From Rehmannia glutinosa (taxonomy: Eukaryota; Streptophyta; Magnoliopsida; Lamiales; Orobanchaceae): a stretch of 64,000 nucleotides of DNA. A program made the position numbers and the translations under genes. The stretch lies in contig CM071930.1 in NCBI GenBank assembly GCA_016081115.2, positions 22,821,520-22,885,519 on the forward strand, given 5' to 3'. Below, piece after piece: positions 48,256-59,978 of this stretch (positions within the stretch are counted from its first letter, which is position 1; every line of letters begins with the position of its first letter). The notes beneath the pieces were generated by a model, which made no database searches, was not told the origin of the DNA, and saw only the letters and a list, made by a program, of their open reading frames with translations.

Positions 48256-49889
48256 TGTGGTTATAGCCCCTATTACCTACAAAAGAATTTCTTTTAGGTA
48301 CCCTATAATTTTGGGGTCCATGGGGGTTAGTCTTGAGACCTTTGGGTCTCCAAACATGTCTTGAGCTATTTCTCAATTTGCAATTATTAGCATAATGTCC
48401 AACTTTGCCACAATAAAAACAAGTAGGAGTATTATAATTATTAGCACGTACAAAAGTCGGACCTTGGTTATTTTTCTTAAAAACACTTTGAAATGGCTTA
48501 TAACCAAGTCCCGATTTGGAATGCTCACCTCTTTGTGCATCTAAAATTTTTGTAACTTTATCCGTACTTATGTTGAAACGATGCATATCATTTTTCAAAC
48601 ATTCAATATCTTTTGTGAGTAATTCCTTTTTGGTTTCAAGAGAATGAATTCTAGTAAAAGAGTAAGAGCATGAGCTTTGTCTAGAGATTCATAAGAGGTA
48701 AATAATTTTTCTTTTCAACTTTAATCTCCTTATGCTCCTTTTTCAAGTTTTTGTATTTAACGGTTAAATTTTGAAACTCAATTTGCAATTCATCAAAATC
48801 ACATTGCAATTCATCAACTATGGAGGAAGTAGAAGAGTTTGAGTGTACCTCATTGTTTTCATCGTCTATAGCCATGAGACCGTGTTCGGTTTCTCCTTCC
48901 TCATCGGTTGTTTCGAGTAGTTCATCCCATGTTTTGACTTCCGCATTTAGAGCCTTCTTTTTAGTGAAAGGCTTCTTTTTCTTTTGCTCTTCTTCATCGA
49001 GCTTCGGGCAATCGGCAATGAAGTGTCCGGGTTTTCCGCATTTAAAGCAAGCATTATCTCTTGGTTTTCTTGGTTTATTTTTATTTACAAATTTTGCAAA
49101 TTTTCGTACAAGTGCGGCCGTCTCCTCATCATCATCATCATTATCATAGTATGCATTATTAGAAGAAGAAGCAAGACCTTTAGAAATAATTTGCATACCC
49201 GATTGATTTGTAGATGGTTTGGAATTTTTCCTCTCCTTGAGATAGACTTCATAGATGAGTAGATTTCCAATAAGTTCATCAAACTTGAGTGTCTCAAGAT
49301 TTTGTGCCTCCGTGATTGCCGTTACTTTTTCGGACCATGACCCGGGAAGTGCATTCAATACCTTGGTCACCTTATCTTCTTCGGAGATGACCTTGCCGAG
49401 GGCCACAAGAGGATTGACAATATTGTCAAGCCTTTCCACCATCTTGGAGATGCTTTCGCCATCATACATGTTAAAGTTTTCGTTAAGTCTTTAACAAGCA
49501 TGATCTTTCTTGCTTGCTTGACTTTCTTAGTCCCTTCATAGATTGTCTCCAATTTTTCCCAAACCTCATGTGCCGACCTTATGCCTCTTATGCGATTGTA
49601 CTCGGTGGCGGTAAGAGAACAATGCAAAATATTTAAGGCCTTACCATTTAGAGAGAAAGCCTTTTGTCGTTTCATCAAACTCCTTGAAAGGTTTAGGAGC
49701 CAAAGTGCCATCTTCCGATTTCTTTGTTGGTTGATCAACTCCTTCAATGACCACATTCCAAATGTCGAACCCGCACCCTTGTAGGAAACACTCCATACGG
49801 TCTTTCCAAAATGCGTAGTTGTTGGCGTCGAATAGTGGTGGCTTGTTGGTGGAGGCGCCGGTGGTGAGATGAGCATCATTTGTAGCCAT
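48256..49889 (-). pseudogene. gag of F copy 1
   Basis: ATG at 49889 (MATNDAHLTTGASTNKPP). DANNYAFWKDRMECFL and the later MYDGESISKMVERL...ALPGSW segment are typical of copia gag (UBN2 type). Two CCHC knuckles are present: CFKCGKPGHFIADC (near 49040) and CFYCGKVGHYANNC (near 48410), separated by an acidic and a coiled-coil-like linker. Frame breaks: near 49680 (copy-specific), 49490 (one A missing, shared with copy 2), 48705 (in an A run, shared) and 48655 (copy-specific). Confidence 0.86.
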
Positions 49890-49931
49890 GGATCTTTCCT
49901 CTTTACTCGGAACGAGCTAGCCAAAGAGTTT

Positions 49932-49944
49932 GGCTTTGATACCA
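49932..49944 (-). other. Primer-binding site of F copy 1
   Basis: TGGTATCAAAGCC on the minus strand, two bases inside the LTR at 49947. One mismatch to the TGGTATCAGAGC initiator tRNA-Met site. It identifies the 49947 LTR as the 5' LTR of this internal region. Confidence 0.88.
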
Positions 49945-50549
49945 CTTGTTAGTCCAAGTGGCTACAATAATCTAGAGGGGGGTGAATAGATTATGCCGAT
50001 TTCTCGCAAATCACCCTCTTTTTCGAAACAACGAGTAGATAACAAGAATGTAAATGCGGAAAATAAACAACACTCGTTGATTTAAAGTTCAACCCACCTA
50101 GGGCCTAATCCTCTACCACCCCAGTATCTCCGGGATGGATTTTAAAAGTAAAAAAAAAGGTTTTATTAATTTACCAAAAATTAATACAACACCTTGAGGA
50201 TTACCACAACCCTCTTTCACCACCTTGACGATTACCACAACCCTCTTACAACACCTTTGAAGATTACCACAACCTTCAAACACCTATCACCTAGATCACC
50301 CAACTGTATTCTTACCACAAGAATACTCACAAGGATGTCTTGTGTTCAATGATGACCAAAATCAAGATTACAACTCAATAATGATTGATACAATATGAGT
50401 ACAAGTGTAATCAAGAATTGAAAGCCTAGACCTCAAATAAGTGCAAGTGAAAGTGCTTAGGCTAATACAATAAGATATAAGAAAGTGTTTGCTCAATTGC
50501 TCTTTGCTTGTATATTGTGTGTTGTGTCTTGTTGCTTGAATGAAGCCTC

Positions 50550-50557
50550 TATTTATA
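50550..50557 (-). promoter_or_regulatory. TATA box of family II LTR, copy 2
   Basis: TATAAATA on the minus strand in the same context as in copies 1 and 3. Confidence 0.75.
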
Positions 50558-50723
50558 GGAGAGGACTTGGCTTTCATTTCCAGACATTGGCTCCTCCTTG
50601 GGGAGTGATTTGCTGCAAAAGAAACCATTTAAAATGATCAATATAGTCATTAGAAATCAATCCCACAAAATAGGAAAAGTTGTCTGAAAACGCAACGGAT
50701 AGTTTGCTGATAAACATGGGGTT

Positions 50724-51026
50724 CGACCGGTCGCGCAGAGATAAGATTGAAATTGAATTCTGTGAATTTTTACACAGGGGGACCGGTCGAAGGAGGGTGC
50801 GACCGGTCGCCCTTAGCAGTGACCGGTTGCCCTTGACGATTTTACGAAACAGAGAAGTCTGGAACAAAAATCCAACTTGCAGGTACAGGTCGCCCGCCGG
50901 TCGACCGGTCGACCGCACCGGTCGCCCACCTGGTCGACCGGTCGCCTTGCCCTGTTTTTTCTTATGTCCCATTTTCTGTTTCTCGACTCAACTCGGGTAC
51001 GGGTTGCCCTATAGGGCGACCGGTCG
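50724..51026. repeat. Cluster of CGACCGGTCG palindromes in family II LTR
   Basis: Five perfect and several imperfect copies of the 10-bp palindrome within about 300 bp, on the upstream (U3) side of the LTR TATA box. The same core forms the 20-bp tandem repeats in the 3' non-coding part of F. Role unknown. Confidence 0.8.
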
Positions 51027-51219
51027 AGCCTGAAACAAATGTGTTGTCCAGTGTTTTATTGAAAATAAACTTCAAGAAATACTCCGAAAAATAGTAAAAA
51101 CATTTTAAGTTGATCGGAAGTATTTAGACAACATTTAGGGACATAGTTTTGGTTTAAAAACATATTTGAACAAAATCGAACATAATCATCAAAATCATGA
51201 TAAAAACATTTATCTAACA

Positions 51220-53315
51220 CATCCCTGCTGAAGAATCTGAAACTCCAGATGATCAAACCATAGTGCCATTTGGTTTTGATTTCGATGTTGTATGGGTTAA
51301 GGAGCAGTCCGCTGAAGCAGCCAACTTTCGGAAAGCATTCAAGGCCATTTGTGCTGAAATTGAAAATATGGAAAAATGATTTGTAGCATTGAACCAACGG
51401 TTGGATAATAGAGATGCAACAATCTCAGGAGATATCTAGGGGACTGTACTGAGAATAAGGGAATGGACAGCACAGACTGAAAGCACTAAGGCGTGAGCAA
51501 GTCACCTATTTCAAGTCTCTATTTGCTAAGATGGTGATATGGAGTGCAGAAAACGCCAAATTTCAGCAGAGACAGAGGGATCACATCTTCAGGATAGACC
51601 AGTCACACAAAATTGATATGGAGTTGCTAAAGCACAACACAAGGCAGACCTTCTCGAAACAGAAGCCAACATGCGAACCGAGATGATGGTTATGCAAACT
51701 AAAATGAAGTTAATGGGAGTTGAGATGAAGGCTTTGCGGTCAGAATTTAGAATAGCACACTCCTCAAGTCATGAGAAGATGGACTTGACAAACAAGAAAC
51801 TGGATCTTATCCTGGGAGTATCCTCTCGGCCAACTCTCCTCCTGGTGATGATGCCAAAAAGGGGAAGATAGTAATAAGATGGGAGGTAGTGGTAGTGATG
51901 TGAAGAAACCACCCCGAATATCATGCTTGCAAAAACCCCTCTACAAGGCTCACCACCGCCACTCCTAAGCCACCGCACAAGGCCTTTCAGCTAAAGAGAA
52001 ACCTGACTTAGCTTTCAAGAAGACAAGAGCAGAGATAGAAGCTAATTTTGCCAAGGTGGATGAGAGGCAGCATGGCAGGATAGAAAGTCTAAAAGCAAAG
52101 TTCGATGGTCCCCGGTTGGATTATCAAGGACTCTCCAAAGAGCAGCCCCCTCGTGAGTTAGTTGTCCCTGATGCAGATCTCGAGCCAAAATCCTTAAAGG
52201 AATTCCAAACACTTGCACCCTAAGGATTTTTCAAATGGAAGACACTATCGAAGCATGGGACTTGTATTGGGAGAAGAGTTTGGAGATTTGTCAAACAGTC
52301 AAAAAGAAGCAAACTTATAGTAGTCAGCAGACTTCAAGGGCACAAGTCGTGCAGTACACTCCCAGAGAAGGAGCAAACTTTGGACGAGGAATGGGAGGAT
52401 TGGTGAAGGTGGAAGAGGTATAGGAACTCCACTACTAAAGCGTAAAGATGTTCGATATGTCGATCCCCAGAAGAAAGGTTTGATATCTTTGGGTTAGGGC
52501 CGAATGACGAATCAAATAGAGAGGTGAATAGGAGGAATGAGGAAGCAAGGAGAAGGCAACAAAAATAAAATGCTAGGCTTGATCGAGAATGGAGAGAAAG
52601 GCATCAGAGGGAAGACCTAGCAGCAAAGAAAGCCTATGAGAAGAAGAAAAAGAAGAGGATGATAGGAAGAGGAAGAGAGTCAAGAAGAAGAAGGAAGGAG
52701 AAGCGGAGGAGGATCTTTGATCGAAGAACGAAGCAAATTTGAGGCGTTGAAGGTCACTGAACCCCTTCATGTTGTATTTATACTTAATTATAAATACACA
52801 TACACTTGTAAGTACTATGTATATGCTTTGATACAATTGATGCTCTGATACCTTGTACTGATTTATGCATTGTAAAAAGCCCTGTAAAGTGCAAATAATA
52901 ATATGTTCAATAAAATGACATATTCAATACAATCATTCTTTATTTTTGCACTATTTACTTTGCTATTTTATTTAAGTTTTGGCATCATCAAAAGGGGGAA
53001 AATTGTTGGGAAATGTATGTATAGATTTTGATGAAACCATGTAAAACTTAGATTAGGAAGTTGGCACCCCAATTCAAGTGTAAATCAACTTGTAATAGAT
53101 AGGACTATGTAAGCTGAGTGGAAGCAACCAAGTTGAAGAATTGCAGGACTCGACTGAAGATTGAAGAGAAGACCCGACTGTGTGGCAGCTGAGTGAAGTA
53201 AGTGAAGGTTCAGTCAAGTGATAGAAGCTGACTGACAGCAAATTCTTCCAAATCATTGGAATTGACTGTCTAGGGGGTATTGCAGCAGATGTGATCAAAG
53301 AAAGCTGAAAGAGAT
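51220..53315 (+). repeat. Duplicated 3' segment of element D, copy 2 (extra ORF end + LTR start)
   Basis: Same content as 42492-44585: CATCC, the C-terminal part of the D ORF, hairpin 52773-52798, PPT, LTR start at 53004, breaking off at GAGAT (53315). The first part (51.2-51.8 kb) is clean and reads Pro-Ala-Glu-Glu-Ser after Asn-Ile, restoring the frame of the interrupted ORF. The stretch 51.9-52.25 kb is damaged at CAG/CTG sites compared with the other two copies. Confidence 0.85.
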
Positions 53316-53967
53316 ACAAAATGATGTTGATCAAAGAAGCTGACTGACAGCAAATTCTTCCATCGTCCTCGTAACACCTTGTGTGTGTTAAAAATAGAAG
53401 AGGTTGTATATAACCTTTGTAAATGGTTCAAGCTAAAAAATTTCAACATCAATTCAAGTCACTCATCATACATAACAACACAACAACCAAGCTCATCATG
53501 ATCATACAAAAATTATATCAAAAATTTTCAAGAAACACGAAAACTCAAGGGTTCCACCCAATTGAGTAAAAGAAGCAAAATTCTTACCATTTGATCGGAA
53601 AGAGTGAGCCATAATGATGTTGATCATGCTATATAATGTCCATGTTGTGTAAAATATGCATGAAATCCATTTTTGAATGAAATTTGAGTGAATTTGGCAA
53701 AGGGGACGAAAAATGGCCAAAAATTTGTTAAAATGAAGAACACTGAAGACAGGACGTTTAAAAGCCAAAATATAGCTTAGGGCGACCGGTCGAGGTTGAG
53801 GGCGACCGGTCGAGGTTGAGGGCGACCGGTCGAGGTTGAGGGCGACCGGTTGCCCTCAACTCCTTTAGCTCACTATTTTGTCAGTTTTTCCAAAATCCGA
53901 ATTTTCAACCAAAAATCCGATTTTTCGCCCTTAAGTTTTAAAAACGTGCAAAATGCAAATGTAAGCT
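53316..53967 (-). other. Junction filler and 3' non-coding part of F, copy 2
   Basis: Identical junction to copy 1, with the 28-base filler at 53335-53362 whose source is 53223-53250. AT-rich non-coding sequence and the 20-bp tandem repeat (53780-53855) follow. No family II PPT or 3' LTR is present. Confidence 0.65.
53780..53855. repeat. 20-bp tandem repeat, F copy 2
   Basis: Three full and one partial unit of GGGCGACCGGTCGAGGTTGA; one unit more than copy 1. Confidence 0.85.
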
Positions 53968-56900
53968 TCATTCAATATGCATTATGCCTAACCGAGCTCG
54001 TATTGATGAAAAAGTCTCGGAAGATAGCGGTTTTGTGAAAATATCCGCTAATTGATCTTGAGATGGTACAAAGGATATCTCAATTTTACGTTTTGAAACA
54101 CAATCCCTTAGAAAATAATATCGAATCTCAATATGTTTAGTATGGTTATGATGAACCGGTTTTGAGCAATATTTATATCGGATATATTATCACAAAAGAT
54201 AGGTACATTTTCAAAAGAGCATTTGTAATCCGCTAAGGTTTGTTTCATCCAAAGAAGTTGAGTGCAACAAAATGCGGTGGAAATATATTTGGCTTCGGCC
54301 GTTGAAAGAGAAACACAGTTTTGCTTCTTTGAAAACCAAGAAACTAGGCAATCGCTTAAAATTGACATGATCCGGAAGTACTTTTCCGATCATCAATATT
54401 TCCCGCATAAATCAATCACTATAACCTTTAAGAGAAAAATTTTCATTCTTTGGATAAAATAAACCATATTGAATGGTGTCTTTCAAATATCGAAAAATCC
54501 TTTTAATGGCACTCATGTGAGATTCTTTGGGATTGCTTTGAAAACGAGCACATAGGCATACGGCATGAAGAATGTCCGGTCTACTAGCGGTTAAATAAAG
54601 TAAACTACCAATCATACCTCGATACTTTGATTCATCCACGGATTTGCCTTTCTCATCTTTGTCAATTTTGACATTTGTTGCCATAGGAGTAGAGACGGTT
54701 CTTCCTTCTTCAATGCCGAACTTTTTCAAAAGTTCTTTTGTATACTTTGATTGCGAAATATAAATACCTTCTTGACATTGCTTAATTTGAAGTCCAAGAA
54801 AGAAGTTAAGCTCCCCCATCATGCTCATCTCGAATTCTCCTTGCATTAACTTAGAAAATTTCTTGCACAAAGAATCATTAGTAGCACCAAAGATAATATC
54901 ATCAACATATATTTGCACAAGTAAACAATCTTGCCCTTTTTCAAAAACAAATAGAGTTGTATCAACTTTACCTCTTATAAAACCATTTTGTAAAAGAAAA
55001 GAACTAAGTCTATCATACCATGCACGGGGTGCTTGTTTTAAACCATACAAGGCCTTTTTAAGTTTATAAACATCATTAGGCCTAGAAAAATTTTCAAACT
55101 CCGGAGGTTGTTTTACATAGACTTCTTCTTGAATAATACCATTTAAGAAGGCGGATTTAACATCCATTTGGTAAAGTTTGAAATTTTTAAAACAAGAATA
55201 GGCAAGCAAAATACGAATAGCTTCTAAATGTGCTACGGGTGCAAAAGTTTCATCATAGTAAATACCTTCTTCTTGACAATACCCTTGAGCTACTAACCTT
55301 GCCTTATTTCGAACAATGTTGCCTTGATCATCAAGTTTGTTCCGGAAAACCCATTTTGTGCCAATAATGGTTTGAGAAGGAGGACAAGGTACCAATTCCC
55401 ATACATCATTTCTTTCAAATTGATTCAACTCCTCTTGCATCTCTAGAAACCAATCCTCATCCTCAATAGCTTCTTTAGCATTTTTAGTCTCTTTTTGAGA
55501 AATAAGAGCTTTCTCGGCAAATTTTCTCCGAGTCATCACTTTGTCAAGGGGATCACCAATAATAAGATCTTTTGGGTGATCTCCCTTAAATTTCAATGCA
55601 ACGGGAAGATCCAAGACATCACCTCTATCTTCTTGAGGACCATTTGAAGTGGACGGTTGATCATTTGATGTAGACGGTTGATCATCAATTTGAACAATTT
55701 GTTCAATGATATCCTCCTCATCACTTTAATCATTAGGAATTCTTTCAACTCCCGAAGCTTCATTGAATTTAACATGGATGGATTCTTCAACAACTCCACT
55801 AGTCTTATTGTAAACCCGATATGCTTTGCTTTTTGTTGAATATCCCATAAATATCCCTTCATCGGCCTTAGGATCAAGTTTGTCCAATTGATCCTTGGTA
55901 TTTAAAATAAAGCATTTACAACCAAATATCTTGAAATAACTAATATTTGGAGTTCTACCTTTCCAAAGCTCATATGGAGTTTTATTCATTTTAGACGAAT
56001 GTAAACTCGATTAATGACATAGCAAGCGGTAATTACGCTTCTCCGCCCAAAAGTACTTTGGAAGTGAAAATTCATTGAGCATGGACCGACTCATTTCTTG
56101 TAGTGTCCGATTTTTCCGTTCGGCTACTCCATTTTGTTGAGGTGTCCTTGGGCCGAGAAATTATGAGCATATCCTTTGGTTTCACAAAATACTCTAAATT
56201 CACCATCAAATTCTCCACCTCGATCGCTTCGAATAGACTTGATAGTATCTTCTTTTTCATTCTCAATAAGTTTACACAACTTAACAAATTCATTAACGGC
56301 ATCGTTTTTATTGGTAAGAAAAAGAGCCCAAGTATATCTCGAAAAATCATCGACTATAACAAAAGTGTAATGTTTTCCACTTAGACTAGCCGTACCAATG
56401 TCCCCGTACAAATCAAGGTGAAGCATTTGTAGGGGTTTGGTTGTGGAAATTTCATTTTTGGGCTTAAAACTACTTTTAACTAATTTGTTCTTTTGACAAG
56501 TGTCACATAAGCCAAGATTTTCAAAATTCAATTTGGGTAATCCTTTCACATGTGGGTTTTTGTAAATATTTTTCAAATTCTTGTATCCAACATGTCCAAG
56601 TCGCCTATGCCATAAACTAGTTAAATCATTATTGGCGACTAAACAAGAAACATTTTGACTAACCAAATCACTTGTACAAATTTTGTAAAGATTGCCTTTT
56701 CTATTTGCTTCACAAATAATTTCACCATTTTTAATTATAAGGCATTTTTCTTTATTAAAGGAAACATCATATTTTGAATCACAAAGTTGGCTAACACTTA
56801 TCAAATTAAACTTAAGCCCTTCAACTAATAGAACATTACTAAGAGAGAAAGAAGAGTTACCAATTTCTCCATTTCCAAGAATCTTTCCTTTGCCATTGCC

Positions 56901-57008
56901 GAACATGACCATACCCTCTTCTTGGAGTTTGATGTTGGTAAAACGTTCTCTCCTCCAGGTCATATGGCGTGAACATCCGCTGTCCACGAGCCATTTTGAA
57001 TCTTCCAT
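53968..57008 (-). pseudogene. pol of F copy 2 (PR, INT, RT, RNase H)
   Basis: Near-identical to copy 1. Protease and integrase are open together for 294 codons (57008-56124), with DSGCSRHMTW, CDTCQKNK, LHLDLYG and IRSDRGGEF. Integrase C-terminus 55989-55726 ends at the same TAA as copy 1. RT and the first part of RNase H form one 400-codon open frame (55614-54412), with DVKSAFLNG and YVDD near 54905. RNase H end at 53968 with TGA. Copy-specific breaks: near 56150, 56000 and 54410. Confidence 0.88.
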
Positions 57009-58645
57009 TGTGGTTATAGCCCCTATTACCTACAAAAGAATTTCTTTTAGGTACCCTATAATTTTGGGGTCCATGGGGGTTAGTCTTGAGACCTTTGGGT
57101 CTCCAAACATGTCTTGAGCTATTTCTCAATTTGCAATTATTAGCATAATGTCCAACTTTGCCACAATAAAAACAAGTAGGAGTATTATAATTATTAGCAC
57201 GTACAAAAGTCGGACCTTGGTTATTTTTCTTAAAAACACTTTGAAATGGCTTATAACCAAGTCCCGATTTGGAATGCTCACCTCTTTGTGCATCTAAAAT
57301 TTTTGTAACTTTATCCGTACTTATGTTGAAACGATGCATATCATTTTTCAAACATTCAATATCTTTTGTGAGTAATTCCTTTTTGGTTTCAAGAGAATGA
57401 ATTCTAGTAAGAGTAAGAGCATGAGCTTTGTCTAGAGATTCATAAGAGGTAAATAATTTTTCTTTTCAACTTTAATCTCCTTATGCTCCTTTTTCAAGTT
57501 TTTGTATTTAACGGTTAAATTTTGAAACTCAATTTGCAATTCATCAAAATCACATTGCAATTCATCAACTATGGAGGAAGTAGAAGAGTTTGAGTGTACC
57601 TCATTGTTTTCATCGTCTATAGCCATGAGACCGTGTTCGGTTTCTCCTTCCTCATCGGTTGTTTCGAGTAGTTCATCCCATGTTTTGACTTCCGCATTTA
57701 GAGCCTTCTTTTTAGTGAAAGGCTTCTTTTTCTTTTGCTCTTCTTCATCGAGCTTCGGGCAATCGGCAATGAAGTGTCCGGGTTTTCCGCATTTAAAGCA
57801 AGCATTATCTCTTGGTTTTCTTGGTTTATTTTTATTTACAAATTTTGCAAATTTTCGTACAAGTGCGGCCGTCTCCTCATCATCATCATCATTATCATAG
57901 TATGCATTATTAGAAGAAGAAGCAAGACCTTTAGAAATAATTTGCATACCCGATTGATTTGTAGATGGTTTGGAATTTTTCTCTCCTCGAGATAGACTTC
58001 ATAGATGAGTAGATTTCCAATAAGTTCATCAAACTTGAGTGTCTCAAGATTTTGTGCCTCCGTGATTGCCGTTACTTTTTCGGACCATGACCCGGGAAGT
58101 GCATTCAATACCTTGGTCACCTTATCTTCTTCGGAGATGACCTTGCCGAGGGCCACAAGAGGATTGACAATATTGTCAAGCCTTTCCACCATCTTGGAGA
58201 TGCTTTCGCCATCATACATGTTAAAGTTTTCGTTAAGTCTTTAACAAGCATGATCTTTCTTGCTTGCTTGACTTTCTTAGTCCCTTCATAGATTGTCTCC
58301 AATTTTTCCCAAACCTCATGTGCCGACCTTATGCCTCTTATGCGATTGTACTTTCGGTGGCGAAGAAGAGAACAATGCAAAATATTTAAGGCCTTACCAT
58401 TTAGAGAGAAAGCCTTTTTGTCATTTTCATCAAACTCCTTGAAAGGTTTAGGAGCCAAAGTGCCATCTTCCGATTTCTTTGTTGGTTGATCAACTCCTTC
58501 AATGACCACATTCCAAATGTCGAACCCGCACCCTTGTAGGGAAACACTCCATACGGTCTTTCCAAAATGCGTAGTTGTTGGCGTCGAATAGTGGTGGCTT
58601 GTTGGTGGAGGCGCCGGTGGTGAGATGAGCATCATTTGTAGCCAT
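57009..58645 (-). pseudogene. gag of F copy 2
   Basis: ATG at 58645. The same two CCHC knuckles (near 57795 and 57165) and the same two shared frame breaks as copy 1. The stretch EFDENDKKAFSLNGK is in frame here but broken in copy 1; the region near 58360 (TEYNRIRG) is broken here but in frame in copy 1. The two copies therefore complement each other at copy-specific breaks. Confidence 0.85.
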
Positions 58646-58686
58646 GGATCTTTCCTCTTTACTCGAACGAGCTAGCCAAAGAGTTT

Positions 58687-58699
58687 GGCTTTGATACCA
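58687..58699 (-). other. Primer-binding site of F copy 2
   Basis: TGGTATCAAAGCC on the minus strand, two bases from the LTR at 58702; identical to copy 1. Confidence 0.88.
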
Positions 58700-58701
58700 C
58701 T

Positions 58702-59978
58702 TGTTAGTCCAAGTGGCTACAATAATCTAGAGGGGGTGAATAGATTATGCCGATTTCTCGCAAATCACCCTCTTTTTCGAAACAACGAGTAGATAACAAG
58801 AATGTAAATGCGGAAAATAAACAACACTCGTTGATTTAAAGTTCAACCCACCTAGGGCCTAATCCTCTACCACCCCAAAGATCTCCTGGGATGGATTTTA
58901 AAAGTAAAAAAAAGGTTTTATTAATTTACCAAAAATTAATACAACACCTTGAGGATTACCACAACCCTCTTTCACCACCTTGACGATTACCACAACCCTC
59001 TTACAACACCTTTGAAGATTACCACAACCTTCAAACACCTATCACCTAGATCACCCAATCGTATTCTTACCACAAGAATACTCACAAGGATGTCTTGTGT
59101 TGAATGATGACCAAAATCAAGATTACAACTCAATAATGATTGATACAATATGAGTACAAGTGTAATCAAGAATTGAAAGCCTAGACCTCAAATAAGTGCA
59201 AGTGAAAGTGCTTAGGCTAATACAATAAGATATAAGAAAGTGTTTGCTCAATTGCTCTTTGCTTGTATATTGTGTGTTGTGTCTTGTTGCTTGAATGAAG
59301 CCTCTATTTATAGGAGAGGACTTGGCTTTCATTTCCGGACATTGGCTCCTCCTTGGGGAGTGATTTGCTGCAAAAGAAACCATTTAAAATGATCAATATA
59401 GTCATAGAAATCAATCCCACAAAATAGGGAAAAGTTGTCCAAAACGCAACGGATAGTTTCTTTGATAAACATGGGGTTCGACCGTGGTCGCGAGAGAGAT
59501 AAGATTGAAATTGAATTCTGTGAATTTTTACACAGGGGGACCGGTCGAAGGAGGAGGGTGCGACGGTCCGCCTTAGCAAAGGACTCCGGTTGCCCTTGAC
59601 GATTTTACGAAACAGAGAAGTCCTGAACAAAAATCCAACTTGCGGCAGTACAGTCGCCACGGCCGACCGTCGACCGCACCGCCGCCCACCTGGTCGACCG
59701 TCGCTTGCCCTGTTTTTTTCTTATGTCCCATTTTCTCGCTTTCTCGACTCAACTCGGTGCGGGTTGCCCATAGGGCGACCTGGTCGAGCTGAAACAAATG
59801 TGTTGTCCAAATGTTTTATTGAAAATAAACTTCAAGAAATACTCCAAAAATAGTAAAAACATTTTAAGTTGATCGGAAGTATTTAGACAACATTTAGGGA
59901 CATAGTTTTGGTTTAAAAACATATTTGAACAAAATCGAACATAATCATCAAAATCATGATAAAAACATTTATCTAACA
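58702..59978 (-). repeat. Family II LTR, copy 3
   Basis: TGTTAG...CTAACA, 1277 bp, TATA box at 59305-59312 (minus). The original right border of the insertion: it is followed by CATCC (59979-59983) and the rest of the D ORF. The palindrome cluster is degraded, with CCGGTCG often reading CCGTCG. Confidence 0.9.
59305..59312 (-). promoter_or_regulatory. TATA box of family II LTR, copy 3
   Basis: TATAAATA on the minus strand in the same context as in copies 1 and 2. Confidence 0.75.

Larger units (their letters stand above)
49947..51219 (-). repeat. Family II LTR, copy 2
   Basis: TGTTAG...CTAACA, 1273 bp, TATA box at 50550-50557 (minus). The best-preserved copy of the GC-rich segment, with five perfect CGACCGGTCG palindromes (50724, 50800, 50902, 50935, 51017). 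It serves as the 5' LTR of F copy 1 and is followed on the right by CATCC and the D 3' segment. Confidence 0.92.
41240..59978 (-). mobile_element. Copia element F (family II), tandemly amplified with part of D
   Basis: Three family II LTRs (41240, 49947, 58702) and two nearly identical internal regions (44.6-49.9 kb and 53.3-58.7 kb) on the minus strand. The outer boundaries carry the 5-bp duplication CATCC (41235-41239 and 59979-59983), so a single original insertion into the extra ORF of D is likely. Each LTR is followed on the plus strand by CATCC and the same 3' part of D, so the repeat unit of about 8.7 kb contains both F and D sequence. Both internal copies share the same gag frameshift and the same pol stop, which argues for duplication after insertion and not for two insertions. 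Confidence 0.85.

Noticed and set aside
48690..48720. Programmed -1 frameshift at the A run in family II gag
   Set aside because: The frame after the break is still gag, the run does not form a classical slippery heptamer in frame, and homopolymer length error is a simpler cause.
51056..51397. Minus-strand 113-codon frame rich in Phe and Cys
   Set aside because: It spans the family II LTR end and the antisense of the D ORF, with no homology or conserved start.
49947..58701. Second independent insertion of a family II element
   Set aside because: There is no second target duplication of different sequence; the flanks repeat CATCC and the same D segment, and internal lesions and the junction are shared.
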